This document shows, in pieces, positions 1 to 5,460 of a stretch of 11,126 bases of DNA. Both the position numbers and the translations under genes were made by a program. Position 1 is the first letter of the stretch. The number at the start of each line of letters is the position of its first letter. The notes below the pieces were generated by a model. That model saw only the letters and a list, made by a program, of their open reading frames with translations, ran no database searches and was not told where the DNA came from. This DNA comes from SYAN01 sp964406345 (GTDB taxonomy: Bacteria; Actinomycetota; Actinomycetes; Nanopelagicales; Nanopelagicaceae): contig CAYORK010000029.1 of the NCBI GenBank assembly GCA_964406345.1, forward strand, positions 1-11,126. Direction: 5' to 3'.

Positions 1-266
1 TCTCTGGTCGTTTGAAGCAACGCTCATATGAGACGAAGGAAGGCGAGAAGCGCACCGTCTACGAAGTCGAGGTCGACGAAGTCGGTCCATCACTGCGTAA
101 CGCGACCGCCAAGGTGACGAAGACGTCACGTGGCGCCGGTGCTTCCGGTTCGACCTTCACCGCCGCTGAAGCGAGCGATGATCCATGGGCTTCGACCACA
201 CCTGTTGGTGGCGGTTGGGGTTCATCATCGACACCAGCAGCAGCCGATGAGCAACCACCGTTCTAA
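1..266 (+). CDS. ssb: Single-stranded DNA-binding protein SSB, C-terminal part (5' end outside window)
   Basis: SSB coats single-stranded DNA at replication forks and repair sites, and its acidic tail recruits partner proteins. The window opens inside the gene: the reading frame runs from base 3 to a TAA at 264-266. The visible part starts with GRLKQRSYETKEGEKRTVYE, the last strands of the OB fold as in actinobacterial SSBs. EVEVDEVGPSLRNATAKV follows, then a Gly/Ser/Thr/Pro/Ala-rich disordered linker and the tail ADEQPPF. The PPF ending is the hallmark partner-binding tip. The TTG at base 12 is an internal codon, not the start. rpsR begins 45 bases downstream with its own ribosome binding site, in the gene order usual for actinobacteria. 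Seen: the OB-fold end and the tip. Known: the family role. The N-terminal half cannot be judged. Confidence 0.93.
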   Translation, partial: SGRLKQRSYETKEGEKRTVYEVEVDEVGPSLRNATAKVTKTSRGAGASGSTFTAAEASDDPWASTTPVGGGWGSSSTPAAADEQPPF

Positions 267-311
267 ATCCATGACGAGATTTGATAGAAGAAACAAGGAG
301 AAATAGACCCC

Positions 312-587
312 ATGGGAGCACGTTCCAATAGGACCCTCAAGCAGAAGCCGAAGTTGCCGAAAGGCGCTGCGGTCAAGAAGTTCAAGAAGCGAGCCAATCC
401 GCTCAAAGGAGTCGATTACATCGACTACAAGGATGTCGCGCTCCTTCGTCGCTTCATCTCTGATCGCGGCAAGATCCGATCAGCTCGTGTCACTGGTGTG
501 ACCGTCCAACAACAGCGGATGATCTCTCGTGCCGTGAAGAATGCGCGCGAGATGGGACTCCTTCCCTACCCGAACTCGGCCCGATAG
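312..587 (+). CDS. rpsR: 30S ribosomal protein S18, cysteine-free (zinc-independent) form
   Basis: S18 is a small-subunit platform protein that pairs with S6. The 91-residue product has the expected length and the conserved core: DYIDYKDVALLRRFIS (about residues 35-50), RGKIRSARVTGVTVQQQR (52-69) and the NAREMGLLPY end. The ATG at 312 follows AAGGAG (295-300) with 11 bases between. The N-terminal region is highly basic. It has no Cys-x-x-Cys motif and the whole protein has no cysteine. Mycobacteria carry a zinc-binding S18 (with CVFC) at this ssb-rpsR-rplI locus and a zinc-free paralogue elsewhere. The sequence here, with GVTVQQQR in place of the NCVQHQR type, looks more like the zinc-free paralogue. 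That comparison is from memory. The identity as S18 is certain; the paralogue history is inference. Confidence 0.97.
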   Translation: MGARSNRTLKQKPKLPKGAAVKKFKKRANPLKGVDYIDYKDVALLRRFISDRGKIRSARVTGVTVQQQRMISRAVKNAREMGLLPYPNSAR

Positions 588-601
588 GAGGATGTGAAGA
601 G

Positions 602-1048
602 ATGAAACTGATCCTCACTCGTGAAGTCAAAGGCCTCGGCCATGCAGGTGACATCGTCACCGTCAAGGATGGCTATGGTCGAAACTTCCTCATCCCACAA
701 GGTTCCGCTATCGCATGGAGCAAGGGCGGCGAAAGCCAGATCGAAGGACTTCGTCGTGCACGCGCTGCACGCGAGATTCGCGACACTGAACACGCAAACC
801 AAGTGAAGAGCACTCTGGAAAGCGGCGAGATCACACTCAAGGCACGTGCTGGAAACGAAGGTCAACTCTTCGGTTCAGTGACGACCAAGGAGATCGCGCT
901 TGCTATCAAAGCGAAGACTGGGGTCGACATCGATCGACACAAGATCACAACGAAAGGTCAGATCAAGAAGGTCGGCAAGTACAACGTGAAGGTGGCGTTG
1001 CACTCACATGTCGTCGCTGACCTCGCAATCGTGGTGGTCGCTGCGTAG
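602..1048 (+). CDS. rplI: 50S ribosomal protein L9
   Basis: L9 binds 23S rRNA near the L1 stalk and helps keep the reading frame during translation. The 148-residue product has the normal family length. The N-terminal RNA-binding domain is unmistakable: MKLILTREVKGLGHAGDIV, then VKDGYGRNFLIPQGSA (about residues 21-36). A charged connecting helix rich in Arg, Ala and Glu follows (about 45-75). The C-terminal domain carries GQLFGSVTTKEIA (about 87-99) and ends in a hydrophobic strand, ADLAIVVVAA. The ATG at 602 is 14 bases after the rpsR stop and is preceded by AGGAGGA (586-592), which overlaps that stop codon, so the two genes are probably co-transcribed and translationally coupled. A strong terminator follows 15 bases after the TAG, so the ssb-rpsR-rplI transcript appears to end here rather than continue into dnaB. 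Confidence 0.97.
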   Translation: MKLILTREVKGLGHAGDIVTVKDGYGRNFLIPQGSAIAWSKGGESQIEGLRRARAAREIRDTEHANQVKSTLESGEITLKARAGNEGQLFGSVTTKEIALAIKAKTGVDIDRHKITTKGQIKKVGKYNVKVALHSHVVADLAIVVVAA

Positions 1049-1063
1049 TAGAGGTAGTAACCG

Positions 1064-1102
1064 GAAGGGCGGAGGCGTTGATTGCCTTCGCCCTTCTTGC
1101 TT
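1064..1102 (+). terminator. Rho-independent terminator after rplI
   Basis: A 13-base-pair stem pairs 1064-1076 (GAAGGGCGGAGGC) with 1084-1096 (GCCTTCGCCCTTC). There is a single G-U wobble, and the loop is the 7 bases GTTGATT. The downstream side is T-rich (TTGCTTTTGTG), a slightly interrupted U-tract. It sits 15 bases past the rplI stop, so it should end the ssb-rpsR-rplI transcript and separate it from dnaB. Both arms were read directly from the sequence; folding energy was not computed. Confidence 0.85.
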
Positions 1103-1137
1103 TTGTGTCTCATCATCCGGACAAACTCGATTTATTT

Positions 1138-1242
1138 TTATCAACAGGACTTCACGCTCAAATCATTGAGTTACCCACAGATATTGCGCAGTTATCCACT
1201 TTTTTCCACCACCTTCCCCGGGTCTTCCACAACCTCTCCACA
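1138..1242 (+). promoter_or_regulatory. Array of six same-strand DnaA-box-like 9-mers upstream of dnaB
   Basis: The 258-base gap between rplI and dnaB holds six 9-mers close to the DnaA box TTATCCACA, all on the plus strand: TTATCAACA (1138), TTACCCACA (1171) and TTATCCACT (1192), each with one mismatch, and TTTTCCACC (1202), TCTTCCACA (1223) and CTCTCCACA (1234), each with two. Starts are 33, 21, 10, 21 and 11 bases apart, which are near multiples of the helical repeat, so all would face the same side of the DNA. A short AT-rich patch (about 1129-1144) abuts the first box. A possible opposite-strand box (TTATCCGCC) lies at 1286-1294. The array may be a DnaA-controlled dnaB promoter, a DnaA-titration site or part of an origin; the sequence cannot decide. 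The rest of 1049-1306 holds the rplI terminator, and I see no convincing gene or promoter there. Confidence 0.6.
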
Positions 1243-1306
1243 GACCAGGGCACAGCAGAAGACGCACGAAATAGGCATTGTCAGTGGCGGATAAGAAGAT
1301 TCGCCC

Positions 1307-2701
1307 GTGAGTATCGCTGAGTTCCCGAATCCCTCGCGCCGAGGTGACGTCAACGAATTCGAGCGTACCCCGCCACAGGATCTTCAAGCAGAGCAATCCG
1401 TTCTCGGTGGAATGCTCCTTTCCAAAGACGCAATCGCAGATGTCATAGAGATCCTTCGCGCTAACGACTTCTATCGTCCGGCACACGAGATGATCTATGA
1501 CGCGGTTATCGAGCTCTATGGACATGGTGAACCTGTCGACCCAGTCACTGTCGCAGCAGAACTCACAAAACGTGGTGAGATCGCAAAGATCGGTGGTGCG
1601 CCATATCTCCACACCTTGGTAAGTGCAGTACCTACTGCTGCGAATGCGAACTACTACGCACAGATCGTTCGTGAGCAATCAATCCTCAGGAAATTGATCG
1701 AGGCTGGAACGAAGGTAGTACAACTTGGTTTCTCTCCCGAAGGTGAGGTCGATGATGTCGTCGACAAAGCACAGGCTGAGATCTTCGCAGTCACTGAACG
1801 ACGCGCCTCTGAGGATTACGTAAAGCTCAACACCCTTCTACCGGAAGCGCTCGATCAGATCGAAGCGATCTCACGCGGCACCGTTGCTGAAGGTGTGATG
1901 ACTGGTTTCAAGGATCTCGACCTCCTCACCAATGGTCTTCATCCTTCGAACATGATCGTTGTCGCGGCTCGTCCTGCCATGGGTAAGTCCACGCTTGGCC
2001 TCGATATCGCCCGTCATGCATCGATCCACAACGGCCTTACCTCCGTCATCTTCTCGCTTGAGATGAGCCGTAGTGAGATCACGATGCGCATGCTCTCCTC
2101 CGAGGCTCGCGTGACCCTCAATGCGATTCGTTCCGGTCAGCTCAATGATGAGGATTGGTCACGTCTGGCGCGACGCATGGGTGAGATCTCCGAAGCCCCA
2201 CTATTCATCGATGATTCCCCGAATCTTTCGATGATGGAGATTCGCGCGAAAGCAAGGCGATTGAAGCAACGCCATGATCTGAAGCTGATCGTGATCGACT
2301 ACCTCCAGTTGATGACCTCCGGAAAGCGAGTCGAGAATCGTCAGCAAGAAGTCTCCGAGTTCTCGCGCCAACTAAAGCTCCTTGCAAAGGAGCTACAAAT
2401 CCCGATCATCGCGATCTCACAGTTGAACCGCTCCCCGGAACAGCGAGCCGACAAGCGTCCGATGCTCTCCGACCTTCGTGAATCGGGTTCTATCGAGCAA
2501 GATGCTGACCTCGTCATCTTGCTCCATCGAGATGATGTCTATGACTCACAGAATCGCCCTGGTGAAGCGGACCTTCATGTTGCTAAGCATCGAAACGGTC
2601 CGACTCGAACCATCACTGTTTCAGCTCAGTTGCATTACGCCCGCTTCGTCGACATGCCACCTTCATACAGTTCCCGCGAGCAGTATCCGAAGGAAGATTA
2701 G
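1307..2701 (+). CDS. dnaB: Replicative DNA helicase DnaB, intein-free
   Basis: DnaB is the hexameric ATP-driven 5'-3' helicase that unwinds DNA ahead of the fork and recruits primase. The 464-residue product has the N-terminal domain (PPQDLQAEQSVLGGMLLSKD, about residues 22-41) and a linker. The RecA-like motor domain follows from about residue 195: Walker A ARPAMGKST (221-229), Walker B LIVIDYLQLM (327-336, with Asp331), ISQLNRSPEQR (370-380) and DLRESGSIEQDADLV (389-403). The KHRNGPT segment (427-433) contains the likely arginine finger. The GTG start at 1307 has only a weak purine-rich AAGAAG upstream, but it fits the family N-terminus. No intein interrupts the motor domain, unlike some mycobacterial dnaB genes. 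It lies 258 bases after rplI, behind a terminator and the DnaA-box-like array, so it probably has its own promoter. The C-terminal tail beyond the domain is short and polar. Confidence 0.97.
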   Translation: MSIAEFPNPSRRGDVNEFERTPPQDLQAEQSVLGGMLLSKDAIADVIEILRANDFYRPAHEMIYDAVIELYGHGEPVDPVTVAAELTKRGEIAKIGGAPYLHTLVSAVPTAANANYYAQIVREQSILRKLIEAGTKVVQLGFSPEGEVDDVVDKAQAEIFAVTERRASEDYVKLNTLLPEALDQIEAISRGTVAEGVMTGFKDLDLLTNGLHPSNMIVVAARPAMGKSTLGLDIARHASIHNGLTSVIFSLEMSRSEITMRMLSSEARVTLNAIRSGQLNDEDWSRLARRMGEISEAPLFIDDSPNLSMMEIRAKARRLKQRHDLKLIVIDYLQLMTSGKRVENRQQEVSEFSRQLKLLAKELQIPIIAISQLNRSPEQRADKRPMLSDLRESGSIEQDADLVILLHRDDVYDSQNRPGEADLHVAKHRNGPTRTITVSAQLHYARFVDMPPSYSSREQYPKED

Positions 2702-2707
2702 AGAGAC

Positions 2708-3541
2708 TTAAGGATTACAGAGTTCACACTCTCCTGGCTCGATACTCTCTCTCATGATCTGACCTGGCTCACGAAGGCCGCATCTCCCACAACCATCAAT
2801 GACGCGGCGCGTCACTCGCATATCTCTATGGCCACACTCAATGCACCCCACACCGAATTCGTAGTCGACCCTTCCCCATCCAGGGCATTCGCACTCAGGG
2901 CATCGCTGGGCGACCCTTTTTGCCAAGAGTGAGGCAAGGGTTGCGATGTTTCGCTGTCGCGAAGGGGAGGAATGTGCTCGAAGATCACTCTCGATCACGA
3001 CCGATCCTTCATCGCTTGAAGAAGTTACCGTTTCAAGGGCGCTATCGAGTTCTTCCTTGCTACTGATGCCCTTGATGGCGACCACTTCATCTGCTTTCAC
3101 TCCTCTCACGATGAGGTGGTGATTGGGAAAGTCAGCATCCCGCAAGAACCTCGACAGGTCGCTTTCTGGGAGATATTCCATCTTCGCGGTGATGATGTCG
3201 AAGGATCGAAAACTCTCTTCGATGATCACACCCTCCTCATCATCGACGAAGACCATCACTTCTCGATCGGTGGTGATGAGAGGCAGATAGGGATCCGCGC
3301 CGATTGACCCTTCTGATGCGATAGCTCCGCTCCACCCAGTCACCTCGATAGCGAGCTTCGCTTTTGCGATCGCAGCCTCCCTTGGAGTTAGTCGCCGCTC
3401 GATCTCACCAGAGAAGGTGCCGAACGAGTCGGTATCGATGGCGACTTCGACGATCTCGAAAGGATGTACGTCTCGAAATGCAGGGATGATCTGGTCGCCC
3501 TTCTTATGAAGGGTGGGGAGAGCGATCTTCCGAGGGCCCAT
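2708..3541 (-). CDS. DUF6671-type protein with two C-terminal zinc ribbons, function unknown
   Basis: This 277-residue protein has no established function. The N-terminal part (about 1-115) contains IALPTLHKKGDQII, DTDSFGTFSGEIERR and IASEGSIGADPYLP. I recognise these, from memory, as the pattern of the uncharacterised DUF6671 family. Residues 185-205 (DLRAHSSPSRQRNIATLASL) precede four Cys-x-x-Cys pairs: CPEC 214-217, CIEC 233-236, CGRC 251-254 and CELC 272-275. These fit two zinc ribbons, perhaps for nucleic-acid or protein binding. There is no signal peptide or membrane segment, so it is probably cytosolic. The start is 5 bases after the stop of the upstream winged-helix gene, so the two form an operon. 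It converges on dnaB with only 6 bases between the stops. The N-terminal domain may bind a small molecule, but that is a guess. Confidence 0.75.
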   Translation of the reverse strand: MGPRKIALPTLHKKGDQIIPAFRDVHPFEIVEVAIDTDSFGTFSGEIERRLTPREAAIAKAKLAIEVTGWSGAIASEGSIGADPYLPLITTDREVMVFVDDEEGVIIEESFRSFDIITAKMEYLPESDLSRFLRDADFPNHHLIVRGVKADEVVAIKGISSKEELDSALETVTSSSDEGSVVIESDLRAHSSPSRQRNIATLASLLAKRVAQRCPECECPGWGRVDYEFGVGCIECGHRDMRVTRRVIDGCGRCGLREPGQIMRESIEPGECELCNP

Positions 3542-3546
3542 TGGGA

Positions 3547-3828
3547 TTACTTATCAGTGAAGATTCTCAAGAGTGCGTTGATCGGTCGATTCGCCTCGAG
3601 AGGATGGCGAAAGCGCCCCTTTGGATTGATGGTGTAGTGATTGCGGCGACCGACTCGTTCCACCTTGAGATAGCCCGATTCTTCGAGATCGGACAAGATG
3701 GCGAGGGCTCTTCGCTCGGTAATTCCCACATCTGCGGCGATCTCGCGGACACGCGCTTGGGGGTGCTTACTCACATGAACCAGCACATGGCCATGATTCG
3801 AGAGGAAGGTCCAACCATGGTCTGCCAT
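3547..3828 (-). CDS. Winged-helix transcriptional regulator (MarR/ArsR-like)
   Basis: A small DNA-binding regulator of 93 residues from the preferred start. It begins MADHGWTFLSNHGHVLVHVS; this segment leads into a helix-turn-helix, REIAADVGITERRALAILSD, and a wing, LKVERVGRRNHYTI. The tail is HPLEANRPINALLRIF. The pattern is common in actinobacterial winged-helix proteins; the ligand is unknown. An upstream in-frame ATG (3841-3843) would add five residues. I prefer 3828 because TATTAT lies exactly where a -10 box for a leaderless message starting at that ATG should be, and neither start has a Shine-Dalgarno. It is divergent from the SbtA transporter, with operator-like repeats between the two, and co-directional with the DUF6671-type gene 5 bases downstream. 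It probably autoregulates and controls the transporter (inference). Confidence 0.82.
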   Translation of the reverse strand: MADHGWTFLSNHGHVLVHVSKHPQARVREIAADVGITERRALAILSDLEESGYLKVERVGRRNHYTINPKGRFRHPLEANRPINALLRIFTDK

Positions 3829-3834
3829 GAAGGG

Positions 3835-3840
3835 ATAATA
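3835..3840 (-). promoter_or_regulatory. Putative -10 element for a leaderless regulator transcript
   Basis: On the minus strand these bases read TATTAT, one mismatch from TATAAT. They end 6 bases before the ATG at 3828, so transcription would begin at or next to the start codon. Leaderless messages are common in actinobacteria. No clear -35 was found 17-18 bases upstream; that area is the T-rich end of an inverted repeat. Confidence 0.4.
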
Positions 3841-3871
3841 CATGTAATCTAAGACATGAAAAATCTTTCAT
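3841..3871. promoter_or_regulatory. Two overlapping inverted repeats between divergent regulator and sbtA starts (candidate operator)
   Basis: CATGT at 3841-3845 and ACATG at 3854-3858 form a 5+5 inverted repeat with an 8-base spacer. Overlapping it, ATGAAA (3856-3861) and TTTCAT (3866-3871) form a perfect 6+6 repeat with a 4-base spacer. Together they fill the space between the regulator's TATTAT box and a TATAAA (3871-3876) before sbtA. Dimeric winged-helix regulators usually bind such dyads, so one bound protein could block both promoters. The repeats are seen directly; their use as an operator is inference. Confidence 0.45.
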
Positions 3872-3882
3872 ATAAAGAGGGG
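3871..3882 (+). promoter_or_regulatory. Putative -10 (TATAAA) and Shine-Dalgarno (GAGGGG) before sbtA
   Basis: TATAAA at 3871-3876 resembles a -10 box, and GAGGGG at 3877-3882 is a plausible but closely spaced ribosome binding site, 4 bases before the ATG at 3887. The two nearly overlap. If this -10 is used, the transcript would be almost leaderless and lack the Shine-Dalgarno, so probably only one of the two is functional. No good -35 is visible. Confidence 0.35.
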
Positions 3883-3886
3883 TGCC

Positions 3887-4852
3887 ATGCAGAGTTCTTG
3901 GGATATCGCGCTGACCAACCTGACTTCGGTCGCGGTCCTTGTCTTCGTCTTCGGTTTCCTTGCCGCGAGGATGAAGAGTGATGTGCGTATCCCGGAGCCG
4001 ATCTATCAGATCATCTCCATCTATCTCCTCTTCGGGATCGGACTCAAAGGTGGTTTTGGCCTTCACTCGGTGACACTCGAGGAATTCCTTGCTCCTGCTG
4101 TCGGGACCATCGCCATCGGAATCTTGATCCCATTGATCGCATTTGTGACATTACGACTGATCAAGACCCTTAGCGATGTGGATCGGGGATCAATCGCAGC
4201 ACACTATGGATCGACATCCCTTGTCACCTTCTCTGCCGGACTTCTCTTCCTTGAGAACAACGTCATCGAAGTAGAAGGATTCGCAACCGCACTGCTGACG
4301 CTTCTGGAGATTCCTGGCCTCATCGTCGGTATCTATCTCGGCACTCGCTCGCTTAGAGGTGAAGTGAGATGGCGCGAGACTCTCGTCGAAGTCCTCCTCG
4401 GTAGAACGGTCCTACTCCTAGGTGGCGGACTTCTCATCGGTGCCATCACGACAGATGCTGGATACGAGAAAGTCGCTCCATTCTTCGTCGATCTTCAGAA
4501 TGGGATCTTGGTGCTCTTCCTTCTACATCTCGGATTCCTAGCGGGAAGCAATTGGAGTGAGATTCGCGATGTCGGCCCCAAGATGATTATCTTTGCGATC
4601 ATCTTCCCTGTTTTCGCGGGCTTCATCGGAGCTCTTGTTGGGACATGGACGGGACTTTCAGTTGGCGGAACGGCCATCCTGGCACTTCTTTCGGCAAGCG
4701 CTTCCTATATCGCAGCCCCCGCAGCGGTCGCAGTGGCGATGCCACGCGCCAATGGTTCCCTCGCTCTGATGTCGAGCATCGGAGTCACATTCCCATTCAA
4801 TTTGATCCTAGGAATCCCGCTCTATCTCGAATACGCACGATTCCTTGCCTAG
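3887..4852 (+). CDS. sbtA: SbtA-type sodium-dependent bicarbonate transporter
   Basis: SbtA proteins import bicarbonate with sodium across the cytoplasmic membrane. They are best known from cyanobacterial carbon concentration, but homologues occur in heterotrophs. This 321-residue protein is almost entirely hydrophobic helices, about ten by eye. It carries the family landmarks: IPEPIYQIISIYLLFGIGLKGG (35-56, in short), HYGSTSLVTFSAG (106-118), LLSASASYIAAPAAVAVAMP (267-286) and GVTFPFNLILGIPLY (299-313). The GST-S and SASYIA-P segments correspond to the substrate-binding half-helices of the two inverted repeats. It is shorter than cyanobacterial SbtA (about 370 residues), mainly in the central cytosolic loop (about 153-167). 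No PII-like SbtB lies next door; the divergent neighbour is a winged-helix regulator. A role in anaplerotic carboxylation or pH balance is inference, and other anions are possible. Confidence 0.85.
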   Translation: MQSSWDIALTNLTSVAVLVFVFGFLAARMKSDVRIPEPIYQIISIYLLFGIGLKGGFGLHSVTLEEFLAPAVGTIAIGILIPLIAFVTLRLIKTLSDVDRGSIAAHYGSTSLVTFSAGLLFLENNVIEVEGFATALLTLLEIPGLIVGIYLGTRSLRGEVRWRETLVEVLLGRTVLLLGGGLLIGAITTDAGYEKVAPFFVDLQNGILVLFLLHLGFLAGSNWSEIRDVGPKMIIFAIIFPVFAGFIGALVGTWTGLSVGGTAILALLSASASYIAAPAAVAVAMPRANGSLALMSSIGVTFPFNLILGIPLYLEYARFLA

Positions 4853-4876
4853 CGAAGGAAAAGGACTCCAAGAAGA

Positions 4877-5428
4877 TTAGAGATGTGGTGATCGATCCCT
4901 CGCACGATTAGCGAGATAGATGCCGACGACGACAACGATCGCTCCTGCGAGTTGCACATTGTTCAAGACCTCACTGAGGAACCACCAAGCAAAGAGACTG
5001 GCGAGAACCGGTTCGAGGATCCCAATGATGCTTGCAGTCGAGGCGGAGAGAATGCGAAGACCTGCGATGACCAAGAGATATGGCAGCAGGGTCCCGAAGA
5101 CGACCACCCATCCGATCAGGATCCACCCCGGAAGNNNNNNNNNNNNNNNNNNNNNNNNNNNNNNNNNNNNNNNNNNNNNNNNNNNNNNNNNNNNNNNNNN
5201 NNNNNNNNNNNNNNNNNNNNNNNNNNNNNNNNNNGTGGCTCGGAGCTCATGGCGTTTGAAGAGGAGGAAGAAGATGATGAGGATGAGGAAGGCACCGCCA
5301 CTGCGGACTTGGGTCAAGCGCCATGGTGAGAGACCTTCAGCGAGGACCACCTTCGCTACGACGCCATTGAAAGCGAAGAGAGCCGCGCCAAGGATCAGAT
5401 AGATCTCGCCACGGAGCTTTCCTAGCAC
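4877..5428 (-). CDS. EamA/DMT-family (drug/metabolite) transporter, interrupted by assembly gap
   Basis: Members of this superfamily export or import metabolites through ten transmembrane helices built from two EamA repeats. The 64-residue N-terminal piece (5235-5428) has GEIYLILGAALFAFNGVVAK and a second helix, GGAFLILIIFFLLF. The 85-residue C-terminal piece (4877-5134) has GTLLPYLLVIAGLRILSAST, IIGILEPVLASLFAWWFLSE and QLAGAIVVVVGIYLANRAR. This is the typical end of the second EamA repeat, with its Glu-Pro motif. Between them are exactly 100 N. The visible 149 residues fall about 140 short of the usual 290 or so, so the real gap is probably near 400 bases and the in-frame join is coincidental. 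The start is GTG at 5428, with AAGG a few bases upstream. It follows the acyl-CoA dehydrogenase by 32 bases on the same strand, so it may share its transcript. The substrate is unknown. Confidence 0.82.
   Translation of the reverse strand: MLGKLRGEIYLILGAALFAFNGVVAKVVLAEGLSPWRLTQVRSGGAFLILIIFFLLFKRHELRAXXXXXXXXXXXXXXXXXXXXXXXXXXXXXXXXXXLPGWILIGWVVVFGTLLPYLLVIAGLRILSASTASIIGILEPVLASLFAWWFLSEVLNNVQLAGAIVVVVGIYLANRARDRSPHL
5135..5234. other. Assembly gap of exactly 100 N
   Basis: A run of exactly 100 N is the conventional placeholder for a scaffold gap of unknown length. It falls inside the EamA transporter gene. The flanks encode matching first and last parts of one protein, so the join is probably correct in order and orientation, but the missing length is likely about four times that shown. 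Confidence 0.95.
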
Positions 5429-5460
5429 CGGGGAACCTTATCTGACGGACGAGATATTGA

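Noticed and set aside
566..865. Minus-strand ORF opposite rplI
   Set aside because: It is antisense to a certain ribosomal protein gene, cysteine-rich without pattern, and has no start signal.
1046..1060. TAGTAGAGGTAGTAA resembling DnaA-trio repeats used for strand unwinding at some origins
   Set aside because: It begins in the rplI stop codon, lies almost 80 bases from the nearest DnaA-like box, and a terminator hairpin sits between; the triplet pattern is short enough to be chance.
1078..1320. Open reading frames of 70-80 codons across the rplI-dnaB gap
   Set aside because: They start inside the terminator hairpin, have low-complexity His/Ser/Phe-rich products with no recognisable domain, lack ribosome binding sites and run through the DnaA-box-like array.
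1163..1678. 171-codon minus-strand ORF opposite the start of dnaB
   Set aside because: Its product has no domain-like pattern and mirrors the codon bias of dnaB; no Shine-Dalgarno or conserved motif.
5116..5402. ORFs running through the N block with poly-Ser or poly-Glu stretches
   Set aside because: They are artefacts of translating the assembly gap and the shadow frames of the transporter.
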